Positions 8,456 through 18,606 of a DNA stretch of 64,000 bases are shown in pieces. The first letter of the stretch is position 1. The number at the start of each line of letters is the position of its first letter. Under the pieces are notes generated by a model that did no database searches, was not told where the DNA came from, and worked only from the letters and a program-made list of their open reading frames with translations. This stretch comes from Microbacterium sp. Root166 (lineage in GTDB: Bacteria > Actinomycetota > Actinomycetes > Actinomycetales > Microbacteriaceae): contig NZ_LMGL01000002.1 in the NCBI RefSeq assembly GCF_001427145.1, forward strand, positions 763,442 through 827,441. The letters are read 5' to 3'. A program made the position numbers and the translations under genes.

Positions 8456-9790
8456 ATGGATTCCTCGCGCAGCACCGCCCTCCTCACCGACCGGTACGAG
8501 CTGACCATGCTCGAAGCGGCGCTGCGGGACGGCACCGCCCAGCGCCGCTGCGTGTTCGAGCTCTTCGGGCGGCGCCTGTCGGGCGGCCGCCGGTTCGGGG
8601 TGGTGGCGGGCACCGGCCGGCTGCTGAGCCTCATCCGCGACTTCCGGTTCGGCGAGGACGAGCTGCGCTTCCTGCGGGACGAGCGGGTGGTGGATGCCGC
8701 GACCCTTGACTACCTCGAGGGCTACCGGTTCACCGGCTCGATCTCGGGATATCGCGAGGGTGAGCTGTACTTCCCGGGCTCTCCGATCCTTACGATCGAG
8801 GGCACGTTCGCAGAGGCCGTGCTCCTCGAGACCCTGGCGCTGAGCGTCCTCAACCACGATTCCGCGGTCGCCACCGCGGCCGCCCGCATGAGCATCGCCG
8901 CCGGTGACCGTCCGCTGTCCGAGATGGGCTCCCGCCGCGCGGGCGAGTCCTCCGCCGTCGCGGCGGCGCGCGCCGCGTACATCAGCGGCTTCGGGGCCAC
9001 CTCCAACCTGGAAGCAGGACGAACCTGGGGCATTCCGACGATGGGCACCGCCGCGCACGCGTGGACGCTGCTCCACGACAGCGAGGAGGACGCCTTCCGC
9101 TCCCAGATCGAGGCGCTCGGCACCGGCACCACCCTCCTCGTCGACACCTACGACATGCGCGAGGGCGTTGCCACCGCGATCCGCGCCGCCGGCACCGGGC
9201 TCGGCGGTGTCCGGCTGGACTCGGGCGACCTGCCGGTGGTCGCGGCGGCCGTCCGTGCGCAGCTCGACGAGCTCGGCGCGACGGGCACGCGCATCACCGT
9301 GACGAGCGACCTCGACGAGCACGCGATCGCGGCGCTCGCGGCATCCCCCGTCGACGCGTATGGAGTGGGCACCTCGGTGGTGACCGGCGCCGGCACGCCG
9401 ACCGCCGGCATGGTCTACAAGCTCGTGGCACGCCAGGGATCCGACGGCGGCTGGGTGGGCGTGGCGAAGGCCTCGACCGACAAGGCCTCCAAGGGAGGAC
9501 GCAAAGCCGCGTTCCGCACGCTCGAGCGCGGGATCGCCTCCAGCGAGCTCATCGTCGTCTCGGACGGGTTCGAAGACATCGAGCCGGCGTCGGCACACCC
9601 GGACGCGCGCGCACTGCAGGTGCAGCTCGTGCAGGACGGAGAAGCGGATGCCGCGCACGAGGGCGCCGCCGGAGTGCAGGCGGCACGCGCCCACCACGCC
9701 GCGGTCCGATCAGAGCTGCCGCTTCACGCGCTCGCGCTCAGCCGGGCAGATCCGGCGATCCCGACGGTCTACGCCGAGAGGGACTCGTAG
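8456..9790 (+). CDS. pncB: Nicotinate phosphoribosyltransferase
   Basis: The 444-residue protein starts [18 protein letters not shown], typical of the family. It contains [21 protein letters not shown] near residue 160, [13 protein letters not shown] near residue 225, VRLDSGDL near residue 255 and SDLDEHAI near residue 285. It converts nicotinate and PRPP to nicotinate mononucleotide in the Preiss-Handler NAD salvage route. Its 3' end overlaps the DUF3039 gene by 22 bases, tail to tail. The C-terminus beyond about residue 400 is a His/Ala-rich extension that is less conserved. Confidence 0.92.
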   Translation: MDSSRSTALLTDRYELTMLEAALRDGTAQRRCVFELFGRRLSGGRRFGVVAGTGRLLSLIRDFRFGEDELRFLRDERVVDAATLDYLEGYRFTGSISGYREGELYFPGSPILTIEGTFAEAVLLETLALSVLNHDSAVATAAARMSIAAGDRPLSEMGSRRAGESSAVAAARAAYISGFGATSNLEAGRTWGIPTMGTAAHAWTLLHDSEEDAFRSQIEALGTGTTLLVDTYDMREGVATAIRAAGTGLGGVRLDSGDLPVVAAAVRAQLDELGATGTRITVTSDLDEHAIAALAASPVDAYGVGTSVVTGAGTPTAGMVYKLVARQGSDGGWVGVAKASTDKASKGGRKAAFRTLERGIASSELIVVSDGFEDIEPASAHPDARALQVQLVQDGEADAAHEGAAGVQAARAHHAAVRSELPLHALALSRADPAIPTVYAERDS

Positions 9791-10035
9791 ATCTCTTTGC
9801 AGGTCGGGCAGACCGGGAACTTCTCGGGATCGCGCCCGGGAGTCCACTTCTTGCCGCACAGTGCGCGCACCGGCTTGCCGGTGATGGCGGACTCGAGGAT
9901 CTTGTCCTTCTTCACGTAGTGCGAGAAGCGCTCGTGATCGCCGGGTTCGATGCTCTCTTCGCGAATGAGCTCTTCGAGCTCTCGGTCGAGGGTGGCCAGA
10001 CCGCCTTGGTCCGGGCCTTCGAGAGGGGTGCTCAT
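9769..10035 (-). CDS. DUF3039 protein, small zinc-ribbon-like
   Basis: The 88-residue soluble protein has RFSHYVKKDKILES, then VRALCGKKWTPGRDPEKF and VCPTCKEIY. The single Cys of ALCGK plus the CPTC pair suggest a small metal-binding knuckle. DUF3039 is widespread in Actinobacteria and has no established function that I know of. A TACACT box (10044-10049) lies 8 bases upstream of the ATG. The ABC exporter permease gene ends 31 bases before this start on the same strand. Confidence 0.85.
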   Translation of the reverse strand: MSTPLEGPDQGGLATLDRELEELIREESIEPGDHERFSHYVKKDKILESAITGKPVRALCGKKWTPGRDPEKFPVCPTCKEIYESLSA

Positions 10036-10043
10036 GGTCAGCC

Positions 10044-10049
10044 AGTGTA
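10044..10049 (-). promoter_or_regulatory. Leaderless -10 box of the DUF3039 gene
   Basis: TACACT on the minus strand lies 8 bases before the ATG at 10035. Confidence 0.4.
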
Positions 10050-10066
10050 GTCCGAGGGCGGACGGG

Positions 10067-11607
10067 TCAGGTCGACTCGGCGAACTCCATCAGCTGTCCG
10101 CCGCGATGCGAGAACACGCGCGCCCCGGCGGCGACGCCGATGATCAGGATGATCAGGCCGCTCGCGAGACCGACCCACAGGGCCAGTGAGGCATTGTCGA
10201 TGTCCTCGAGCGCGAGCCAGGCGATCCACAGCGTCGGCGCGCTCAGCACCACCGCGCCGAGCATCACCAGGCTCTGCGAGATCGCTCCCCCGGGCCCGGT
10301 GCGCTGCGGCTGCTGGAACGGGCTCTCCCCCGGGCGCGAGACGGCGTACGGACCCAGGACCGACGCGACCGACGACAGCCCCAAGGCAGCGAGGAAGAGC
10401 GCCGCGCACACGCCCACCATGGCGGGCAGCATCGCCCAGCGGCCGTGGAGGGAGATGGCGACCGGGATCGCCACCGCCAGCACGGGAAGGCTGATCAGGA
10501 GTACGGGGACCAGTCGCCCGAGGCGATCCGCTCCTCCACGCACGCCACTGGCGATGTGCATCCAGACGGCGGTCGAGTCGTAGGCGAGATCGTTGTGCGG
10601 CAGCCAGCCGAGCAGCAGCGCTGCGAACGGCACCGGCACCAGCACGGCGAACTCCCATGGCACGCCCGCGACCAGGAGCGGAACCACCGTGACCGCCGCG
10701 GCGACCGGGATCACGAGCATGTTGACGATGTACCGCGGGTCGCCGAACCAGTACATGAGACTGCGGGCGGCGATGGCGCCACCCGCGGTGCCGGGCGCGA
10801 CGCCGAACCAGCCCAGACCGCCGCGGTCGCGGCCCACGGCGGGGCGCTCCGTCGTGGTGAGCAGTCGCCGTACGAGCAGCCCCCACAGCAACGCGAGGAT
10901 CACGAGAGTGCCGACGGCGACCAGCAGGGCCGACCCGGCGCGACCGTCGCCCGCGGCCACCAGCCCGGGAGCCGCCCACGCGGCGCCGATCGGGGTCAGC
11001 GCGAGGATCTGCATGGCCTCCAGCAACTGACTGGGGACCTCGCCCTGCCATTCCAGCGAGGCGAAGAAGACGCCGACCGGAACGACCACGACGAGGACGG
11101 CGAGCAGGAACAGGCCGGACAGCTCGCGTGATCGCCGCTCGCGGAGGAAGAGGGAGGCGATCGCCATGCCCACCCGGGCCAGCATCGAGCAGGTCAGCAC
11201 GCCGAGGATCGCACCGAGCGCGCTCACTGCCGCGGGAACGCCGTGCGCAGTCCAGACCACGGCGGCCGACGCGGCGACGGCCGACAGCACCAGGATCGGG
11301 ACGCTGATGATGCCGACGAGCGCCAGGACCGCGGCCAGCGGCCCGCGGCGCAGGCCCAGCACGGCGAAGCGGCGCGGATCCAGCGGGTCGTCGACGCTCG
11401 CGAGCAGCGGTGCGAGAGCGAAGCCGAGAGTGACCGCCGAGCCGCCGAGCACCGTGACGGCTGCGACGACGTCGGCATCGGCATCCCGCAGCGTGAGCAG
11501 CGCCCAGCAGGCGGTGAACGTCGCGGCGGCGAGCACGAGCAGCCCGAACACCACACGGACGACGTGCCTGACGTCTCCGCGCAGGCCGCCGAAGAGCAGG
11601 GCGATCC

Positions 11608-11632
<25 letters not shown>
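10067..11632 (-). CDS. ABC-2 type exporter permease
   Basis: The 521-residue integral membrane protein has about twelve hydrophobic segments, beginning at residues 27-47 and 59-80 and continuing to IILIIGVAAGARVF near the C-terminus. It has no signal peptide and no ATPase motif. Its start overlaps the end of the ATPase gene by 25 bases, so the two should form one exporter. The substrate cannot be inferred from sequence. I use the start at 11632; no strong ribosome binding site is visible, which fits translational coupling. Confidence 0.8.
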
Positions 11633-12891
<1,259 letters not shown>

Positions 12892-12897
12892 CGGTCC

Positions 12898-12903
12898 AAG
12901 GTA
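12898..12903 (-). promoter_or_regulatory. Leaderless -10 box of the ABC ATPase gene
   Basis: TACCTT on the minus strand lies 6 bases before the GTG at 12891. Confidence 0.45.
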
Positions 12904-12943
12904 TCAAGCGCCCGGCGCGCGATGGCAAGGCGCGACGCCCGTC

Positions 12944-12972
12944 TTGACAAACGGCGTTATGTCACGAATCGA
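12944..12972 (+). promoter_or_regulatory. Candidate promoter for the nucleotidyltransferase gene
   Basis: A consensus -35 TTGACA lies at 12944-12949. The hexamer 17 bases further on (AATCGA, 12967) is a poor -10, so the exact promoter is uncertain. The 196-base gap 12892-13087 holds nothing else I recognise apart from the AGGAG ribosome binding site near 13076. Confidence 0.3.
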
Positions 12973-13087
12973 CAACGGCGGGGCTGCATTATGCGCGTTC
13001 TCAGGTGCCATCGATACCATGGGCGAGGCACGAAGGGGTGTCAAGTCGGTGAACCGACAGTGAATCGCACACTTCAGGAGCAGACCT

Positions 13088-13780
13088 TTGACCCTTCAGA
13101 CCGTTATCCTCGCAGCCGGAATGGGCTCGCGCCTCGGGCGCAGCCTGCCCAAGCCGCTGACCGAACTCGCTGACGGCCGCAGCATCATGCAGCAGCAGCA
13201 CGACAACATCCGTGCGGCTTTCGGCGACGACGCCGAGATCACCACGGTGGTCGGCTACCGCGCCGAGACCATCGTCGAGGCCTTCCCCGACGTCGACTAC
13301 GTCTACAACGACCGCTACGACCAGACGAACACGTCGAAGAGCCTGCTGCGCGCCCTCACGACCACCGGCAAGAGCGGGGTGCTCTGGATGAACGGCGACG
13401 TCGTGTTCGACCCGCGCGTCCTCGGCCGCGCCATCGAGCTCATCGAGCGCGATCAGTCCTTCGTCACGGTGAACACCTCGAAGGTCAGCGACGAAGAGGT
13501 CAAGTACACCGTCACGTCCGAGGGCTTCATCAACGAGCTCTCCAAGACCGTCAAGGGCGGCATCGGCGAGGCCGTCGGCATCAACTACATCTCCAGCCGC
13601 GACAAGAAGGCGTTCATGCGCCAGCTCACCCGCGTCGACGACCAGGACTATTTCGAGCGCGGCCTCGAACTGGCGATCGCCGAGGACGGCGTCCTGCTCG
13701 AGCCCCTCGACATCTCTGACCTGTACGCGGTCGAGGTCGACTTCGCCGAGGACCTCGAGCGCGCCAACCTGTTCGTCTGA
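13088..13780 (+). CDS. NTP-transferase domain protein, LicC-like sugar/choline-phosphate nucleotidyltransferase
   Basis: The 230-residue protein has VILAAGMGSRLGRSLPKPL at the N-terminus, the nucleotide-binding signature of nucleotidyltransferases. NDRYDQTNTSKSLLRAL near residue 75 and VLWMNGDVVFD near residue 98 follow. The C-terminal VEVDFAEDLERA resembles the metal-binding end of LicC choline-phosphate cytidylyltransferases. Such enzymes activate small phosphorylated groups as CDP or UDP derivatives for surface polymers, which fits the CDP-glycerol-type transferases downstream. The start is TTG 13088, with CAGGAG about 7 bases upstream. The exact substrate is not decidable. Confidence 0.75.
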   Translation: MTLQTVILAAGMGSRLGRSLPKPLTELADGRSIMQQQHDNIRAAFGDDAEITTVVGYRAETIVEAFPDVDYVYNDRYDQTNTSKSLLRALTTTGKSGVLWMNGDVVFDPRVLGRAIELIERDQSFVTVNTSKVSDEEVKYTVTSEGFINELSKTVKGGIGEAVGINYISSRDKKAFMRQLTRVDDQDYFERGLELAIAEDGVLLEPLDISDLYAVEVDFAEDLERANLFV

Positions 13781-13844
13781 TCGGTCTCACTGCCTGGCGC
13801 GGCACGCGCTGTCAACCCTGAGCAGCCGTCCAGCGTCGTGTGGT

Positions 13845-13850
13845 TAGTAT
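13845..13850 (+). promoter_or_regulatory. Leaderless -10 box upstream of the 290-residue hypothetical gene
   Basis: TAGTAT is followed by 7 bases and then the ATG at 13858. Confidence 0.45.
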
Positions 13851-13857
13851 CGGCGCG

Positions 13858-14730
13858 ATGACCGACAAGGTGCACAGCATCCATTCGCTGCCAACGGACT
13901 CTCCGTGGCAGGGCGGACTCGCGCCCGTGGGCTCCGACGAGCATCCGCGCACGATCCGACTTCTCGATCGCGTGCTGGCGATCCAGCGTCCCGTCGTGGT
14001 CGCGCATCTGCGGAGCATCCGGCTGCGGCATCCCGACGCCTCTGCCGCGGACATCGTCCGCATCCTGGAGCGCCGCTACCTCGCCGCCGTCACGACCGGC
14101 GGCGCCGCGGTCGGTGCGACGGCCGTCGTCCCCGGAATCGGGACCGGGGTCACGCTCGCGCTGAGCGGTGTGGAGACCGTGGCCTTCCTCGAGGCGACGA
14201 CGCTGTTCGCCCAGTCGGTCGCCGAGGTGCACGGCCTGCAGGTGTCCGATCCGGATCGTGCGCGCGCACTGGTCCTCACCCTCATGCTCGGCAAGGAGGG
14301 CGTCGACCTCGTCGCGCAGCTGGCCGGCCAGGCCGCCGGGCGCGGGCCGGCGCGGGACAAGTACTGGGGCGAGCTGGTCACCAAGACGCTCCCTCGCGCG
14401 GCGATGGGGCCGCTCGTCGACCGCCTGAAGACCACGTTCATCCACCAGTTCGCCGCCAAGGGCGGGGCATCGTGGATCGGCAAGGCCCTGCCGTTCGGCA
14501 TCGGCGCGGCGATCGGCGGCGCCGGCAACAACATCCTCGGCCGCCGCGTCCTCGTGAACTCGCGCCGCGGGTTCGGGCTCGCGCCGGCGATCCTACCGGC
14601 CGAGCTCGAACCCCGTGCCGGTGCGCTCCCCATCGAGCGCGCCGCCTCGCGCGGCATCTCGCGGGTCGTCGGCCGTGCCCTGCGACGCGCGCCGCGTTCG
14701 CCCGCCCCCACCGACGACCGCGCGATGTAA
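13858..14730 (+). CDS. Hypothetical protein with EcsC-like hydrophobic core
   Basis: The 290-residue protein is not one I can name with certainty. A Gly/Ala/Val-rich stretch runs about residues 78-105 (TGGAAVGATAVVPGIGTGV, then LALSGVETVAF), with an SVAEVHGLQVSDPDRARALVL segment after it. A second Gly-rich stretch (IGAAIGGAGNN) is near residue 220. The pattern of paired amphipathic or hydrophobic Gly-rich segments around a helical domain recalls EcsC-family proteins. The C-terminus is Arg/Pro-rich. The gene appears leaderless and sits alone between the nucleotidyltransferase and maltokinase genes. Its stop codon lies inside the LacI-type operator. Confidence 0.6.
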   Translation: MTDKVHSIHSLPTDSPWQGGLAPVGSDEHPRTIRLLDRVLAIQRPVVVAHLRSIRLRHPDASAADIVRILERRYLAAVTTGGAAVGATAVVPGIGTGVTLALSGVETVAFLEATTLFAQSVAEVHGLQVSDPDRARALVLTLMLGKEGVDLVAQLAGQAAGRGPARDKYWGELVTKTLPRAAMGPLVDRLKTTFIHQFAAKGGASWIGKALPFGIGAAIGGAGNNILGRRVLVNSRRGFGLAPAILPAELEPRAGALPIERAASRGISRVVGRALRRAPRSPAPTDDRAM

Positions 14731-14739
14731 ACGCTTGCA
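14726..14739. promoter_or_regulatory. Perfect LacI/GalR-family operator upstream of the maltokinase gene
   Basis: TGTAAACGCTTGCA fits TGnAAnCGnTTnCA at every fixed position, the core of LacI/GalR operators with a central CpG. It ends 44 bases before the maltokinase start and 8 bases before a possible -35 box. It overlaps the stop codon of the preceding gene. No LacI-type regulator gene is in the window, so the regulator would act from elsewhere. Confidence 0.65.
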
Positions 14740-14747
14740 TTCTCGGG

Positions 14748-14777
14748 TCGACAGGCCGGTGCGCCCGGGCATACGCT
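14748..14777 (+). promoter_or_regulatory. Maltokinase promoter, leaderless
   Basis: TCGACA (14748-14753) and TACGCT (14772-14777) are 18 bases apart. The ATG at 14784 follows the -10 box by 6 bases. Confidence 0.5.
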
Positions 14778-14783
14778 CATGGC

Positions 14784-16163
14784 ATGGACAGCACCCTGGC
14801 GTGCCTGGCGGCATGGATGCCCCGCCAGCGCTGGTACGCCGCCAAGGGACGTCCTCCCAGCCTGCGGCTCGTGTCGTGGTGGGATCTCGCACCCGTGTGT
14901 GCGGAAGATGCCGATGCGCGCATCCGCACCTATCTGGTCGCCGACGAGGGCGCCCTCCCGATCGTGCTGTACCAGCTCCCCGTCGTCTCACGAGCGACGG
15001 AGACGGTCGACGCGCTCCCCGACCACATCATCGGGAGTCCCGAGCCCGGCACGACGTTCATCGACGGTCCGTTCGACCCCGCGTACGCACGCGCCCTCAT
15101 CCGCCTGGTGACGCGCGGTGGACGTGCCGTCGGGCCGCGCATGGTCGCGACCGGGCACCCGGGCCGCGACGTGCCGCCGGACGAGGACCGCATCGCGACC
15201 GTGCACAGCGGCGAGCAGTCCAACACATCGCTGATCTACCGTGGCGACGGGATGCCGATCATCTGCAAGGTGTACCGCCAGCTGCATCCGGGCTTGAACC
15301 CCGACATCGAGCTTCCCTCGGCCCTCGCACGGACGGGTTCTCCGCACGTGCCCCGCGCGATCGGGTGGGTGGAGGGCGTCTGGCCGGACCTCGACACGTC
15401 GCAGGGGGACGTCACGGGTTCGCTCGCGTCCGCTCAGGAGTTCCTGCCCGATGTCGAGGACGCCTGGCGCGTCGCGCTGCTCGCGGCCGCCCGGGGCGAG
15501 GACTTCCGCGGCCCCGCCCGCGCGCTGGGCGCGGCGACGGCCGACGTGCATCTGTCGCTGGCCCGGCTCTTTCCGCGGCGCGAGACGGTGCCCTCAGACC
15601 AGGATGCCGCTGCGGCGACGTGGCGGAGACGGCTGACCATCGCGATCGCCGAGGTGCCGGAGATCGCCGACCGCCGCGGCGCGATCGAATCGGTCTACGC
15701 CCAGGCCGCGGCCGTGGCGTGGCCCGATCAGCAGCGCATCCACGGCGACTACCACCTGGGCCAGGTCCTTCAGGTTCCCGGACGCGGCTGGGTGCTGCTC
15801 GACTTCGAGGGCGAGCCGCTGCGCCCGATGGCCGAGCGCACCCGCGCCGACCTCGCCCTGCGCGACGTCGCAGGCATGCTGCGCTCGTTCGACTACGTCG
15901 CCGGCTCGATCCGGCTGGACGACCCGGAACGCTCGCCGGAGTCGGCGCGCGAATGGGCCCGGGCGGCGCGGGAAGCGTTCCTCGAGGGCTACGCGCTCAC
16001 CTCGGGCGAGGATCTGCGCGGCGAGGCGCCGCTGCTGGCCGCCCTCGAGCTCGACAAGGCCGTCTACGAGGCGATCTACGAGGCGCGCAATCGGCCGACC
16101 TGGGTCACGATCCCACTGCGCGCCATCGCGCGGCTGGTCGAGCGCCCGGCCCCCGTGGGCTGA
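14784..16163 (+). CDS. Maltokinase (Pep2/Mak-type phosphotransferase)
   Basis: The 459-residue protein matches actinobacterial maltokinases in length. It starts LAAWMPRQRWYAAKGRPPSL, the cap-domain signature. It then has EQSNTSLIYRGDGMPIICKVYRQLHPG near residue 140, catalytic HGDYHLGQVLQ near residue 320 and metal-binding LLDFEGEPLRP near residue 340. It phosphorylates maltose to maltose-1-phosphate with ATP, the entry to the GlgE alpha-glucan route. The usual partners (treS, glgE, glgB) are not in this window. A LacI-type operator upstream suggests sugar-responsive control. The stop abuts the convergent CDP-glycerol-type transferase gene with no gap. Confidence 0.88.
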   Translation: MDSTLACLAAWMPRQRWYAAKGRPPSLRLVSWWDLAPVCAEDADARIRTYLVADEGALPIVLYQLPVVSRATETVDALPDHIIGSPEPGTTFIDGPFDPAYARALIRLVTRGGRAVGPRMVATGHPGRDVPPDEDRIATVHSGEQSNTSLIYRGDGMPIICKVYRQLHPGLNPDIELPSALARTGSPHVPRAIGWVEGVWPDLDTSQGDVTGSLASAQEFLPDVEDAWRVALLAAARGEDFRGPARALGAATADVHLSLARLFPRRETVPSDQDAAAATWRRRLTIAIAEVPEIADRRGAIESVYAQAAAVAWPDQQRIHGDYHLGQVLQVPGRGWVLLDFEGEPLRPMAERTRADLALRDVAGMLRSFDYVAGSIRLDDPERSPESAREWARAAREAFLEGYALTSGEDLRGEAPLLAALELDKAVYEAIYEARNRPTWVTIPLRAIARLVERPAPVG

Positions 16164-17453
16164 TCAGGCTTCGACGGCGTCGTCGAGTTCGGCCTCGTCG
16201 GGATCCGGCTCGTCGTCGTCGGTGTCGTCTGCCGACCGCGCGTACCAGGCGTCCCACTCGTCCATGAGATGGCGGACGGCGCCGTGGAAGCGCTCGGTCG
16301 CTGCTCCAGGCGACGCGTCGCCGAAGTAGTGGGCCACCCACTGCTCGAGCCGTGCCACCGCGTCGGGGTCGCCGAGCAGACGCTCGGCCTCGGCGACGAT
16401 CGAGCCTGCGGCCGAGGCGTCCAGCCACTCGCAGGCCGACAGGTAGCCGTGCGTGTCGATCGCAGCAGCGGGGTCGACGGGACGCGTGATCATCAGCGGC
16501 TTGTCGGCGGCGAGCCGGTCGTAGACCATCGCCGAGATGTCGACGACGGCGACGTCCGCCGCGGAAAGCTGCCAGCCGAGCTGCGGCCCGTCGTCGAAGA
16601 CGTGATGCGCCCGAGGGTCCGCGGCATTCGCCGCGGCGATGGCGGCGATGATGCGGCGGTTGGCCTCGCCGTACTCCGGGTCCACCACACCCGAGCGCGG
16701 GTGCGGGCGGTAGACGACGCGATGGCGGCCGGTGGCGAGCAGCGCGCGGACCAGCGCCTCACCGTGGGTGCGCACCGAACCGTAGTGGGCTGACGGCCGG
16801 TCACCCTCCCACGTCGGCGCGTAGAGCACGACGGTTCGCTCATCCGGCGTGTACGGGAGGGTCCCCGAATAGTGATCGGCCTGGGGGCGGCCGATCGCGA
16901 TCGTGCGATGGTCGACGTCGTAGTCCCACAGCACCCGAGAGAGCCGCTCCCGAGCGGCATCGCCTGCCACGAAGGCGTAGTCGTACGCCTTGTACTGGTT
17001 CGTGGTCATGTACATCTTGTCGGACTCGCCGTGGTTGATGAACACGTGCCAGCGCCGGCCGTAGCGGAACATCTGGAAGTTGCGCGTGTTCTGGTTCACA
17101 TAGAGCACGACGCGGATGTCCTGCTTCGCGAGGAACCGCTCGAGGTCGCGTACGGTCGGCACGAAGGCCACCGGCGGCGCATCCTCGTTCAGCATCGCGC
17201 GAGCGCCGGTCGCTGCCCGGCTGAGCACGACGACGGGCCAGGTCTTCGACAGCTCGGCCAGCGGCTTGTACCACTGCCGCATCTGGTACATGTTCACGGC
17301 GCCGTCGGCGAAGTAGACCGCCACGCGGTACTGGAACGGCGGATGTGGCGGGCGCTGCGCGAGAGCGCGGCGCACGTCGATGACCGCCGACCGGTTCTTG
17401 ACGGCCTTGCGCACCAGCGCAAGGGCTTTCTTCGCATCCGAGACGACACCCAC
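16164..17453 (-). CDS. CDP-glycerol:polyglycerophosphate glycerophosphotransferase family protein
   Basis: The 429-residue protein has the Glyphos_transf pattern: VFINHGESDKMYM near residue 140, a conserved IGRPQADHY, VLYAPTWEGDRPSAHYGS near residue 220, VVYRPHPRSG near residue 260, and DVAVVDISAMVYDRLAADKPL near residue 315. Family members polymerise or prime teichoic-acid-like polyol phosphate chains at the cytoplasmic membrane face. The first 60 residues are basic and may associate with the membrane. The C-terminus is strongly acidic (DDTDDDEPDPDEAEL). The GTG start is leaderless and divergent from the family 2 glycosyltransferase gene. Confidence 0.85.
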   Translation of the reverse strand: MGVVSDAKKALALVRKAVKNRSAVIDVRRALAQRPPHPPFQYRVAVYFADGAVNMYQMRQWYKPLAELSKTWPVVVLSRAATGARAMLNEDAPPVAFVPTVRDLERFLAKQDIRVVLYVNQNTRNFQMFRYGRRWHVFINHGESDKMYMTTNQYKAYDYAFVAGDAARERLSRVLWDYDVDHRTIAIGRPQADHYSGTLPYTPDERTVVLYAPTWEGDRPSAHYGSVRTHGEALVRALLATGRHRVVYRPHPRSGVVDPEYGEANRRIIAAIAAANAADPRAHHVFDDGPQLGWQLSAADVAVVDISAMVYDRLAADKPLMITRPVDPAAAIDTHGYLSACEWLDASAAGSIVAEAERLLGDPDAVARLEQWVAHYFGDASPGAATERFHGAVRHLMDEWDAWYARSADDTDDDEPDPDEAELDDAVEA

Positions 17454-17459
17454 GCTCCC

Positions 17460-17487
17460 AGACTACCCAGGCGAGCCGTGACATGAT
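17460..17487. promoter_or_regulatory. Back-to-back leaderless -10 boxes for two surface-polymer genes
   Basis: The minus-strand TAGTCT (17460-17465) lies 6 bases before the GTG at 17453. The plus-strand CATGAT (17482-17487) lies 6 bases before the GTG at 17494. Both promoters fit in the 40-base intergenic gap. Confidence 0.45.
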
Positions 17488-17493
17488 CGACCG

Positions 17494-18588
17494 GTGCAGG
17501 TCGAGCAGCGCGGGCGCAGGGACGCTCCTGAAGTCCCTCCCCACGCCGGGGTCACCTTCGTCATGCCCGTCCTCAACGAGCGGGACTACCTCGGACGCGC
17601 GGTGGAGACGGTGCTGGCCCAGGAGGTCGACGGTCCGACCGAGCTGATCCTGGCCCTGGCGCCCTCGACGGACGGCACGAGCGAACTGGCCCGTCAGCTG
17701 GCCGACGCCGATCCGCGCATCGTGGTCATCGACAACCCCGCCGCCGACATCCCGGTCGGGCTGAATCTCGCGATCCGCGCCGCGCGCTACCCCACGGTCG
17801 TGCGCGTCGACGCGCACTCGGAACTCGAGACCGACTACACGCGGCGCGCCATGGCGACCCTCGACCGCGTTCGCGCGGCGAACGTCGGCGGGGTCATGCG
17901 CGCCGACGGGCGCACACCCTTCCAGCGTGCCGTGGCCCGCGCCTACAACTCACCCATCGGGCTCGGCGGGGGCGCATACCACGGCGGCACGCAGGAGGGA
18001 GAGGCCGAGTCGGCCTACCTCGGCGTGATGCGCCGCTCCGTGCTCGAGGAGATCGGGTTCTTCGACGAGTCCATCCGCCGCGGCGAGGACTGGGAGCTCA
18101 ACCTCCGCATCCGCCGCGCCGGCTATCGCGTCTGGTTCGATCCATCGCTGTCGGTCACCTACTGGCCGCGCGAGAGCTGGACGCGCCTCGTGCGCCAGTT
18201 CGCCGCGACAGGCCGGTGGAGGGGCGAGCTCGTCCGCCGCTTCGGGCGCGGCAACTCGCTGCGCTTCTTCGCGCCACCGGCACTGGTGGCGACGATCTTC
18301 GCGGCGATCATCGTGGGCATCCTGCAGGCCACCGGCGTGCTCACCGGCTGGTGGGCGCTCATCGCCTCGGTGCTCTACCTGCCGATCGCCGCGTACGCCA
18401 TCCTGATCGTCGCGGTCGCCCTCGGCGCCGGCGGCGGCAGAGGGTGGCGCGACAAGCTGTGGACCATGGCGGTCCTGCCGACCATGCACCTCGCGTGGGG
18501 CTGGGGCTTCCTGCTCGGCGTGCTGCGCGGCGCGCACGACACGGTCGACACCTCGCGGCTGGGCAGTCGCAACACGCCGCTGCCCTGA
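17494..18588 (+). CDS. Glycosyltransferase family 2, ExoA-like membrane-bound
   Basis: The 364-residue protein has a GT-A fold: VTFVMPVLNERDYLGRAV near residue 20, VVRVDAHSE near residue 105 (metal-binding DxH) and RRGEDWELNLRIRRAGY near residue 190 with the catalytic ED. Two C-terminal membrane helices follow, near residues 265-290 and 295-315, and a third hydrophobic segment is near 335. The layout resembles ExoA of succinoglycan synthesis. It probably transfers a sugar from a nucleotide donor to a lipid-linked acceptor for a surface glycan. It sits among three CDP-glycerol-type transferases. The start is a leaderless GTG. Confidence 0.85.
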   Translation: MQVEQRGRRDAPEVPPHAGVTFVMPVLNERDYLGRAVETVLAQEVDGPTELILALAPSTDGTSELARQLADADPRIVVIDNPAADIPVGLNLAIRAARYPTVVRVDAHSELETDYTRRAMATLDRVRAANVGGVMRADGRTPFQRAVARAYNSPIGLGGGAYHGGTQEGEAESAYLGVMRRSVLEEIGFFDESIRRGEDWELNLRIRRAGYRVWFDPSLSVTYWPRESWTRLVRQFAATGRWRGELVRRFGRGNSLRFFAPPALVATIFAAIIVGILQATGVLTGWWALIASVLYLPIAAYAILIVAVALGAGGGRGWRDKLWTMAVLPTMHLAWGWGFLLGVLRGAHDTVDTSRLGSRNTPLP

Positions 18589-18606
18589 GCCCGGGCAGGC
18601 CGGGGT

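Noticed and set aside
13905..14783. Upstream extension of the maltokinase frame
   Set aside because: The frame is open but overlaps the 290-residue gene in another frame; the family's conserved N-terminus begins at 14784, next to a leaderless promoter.
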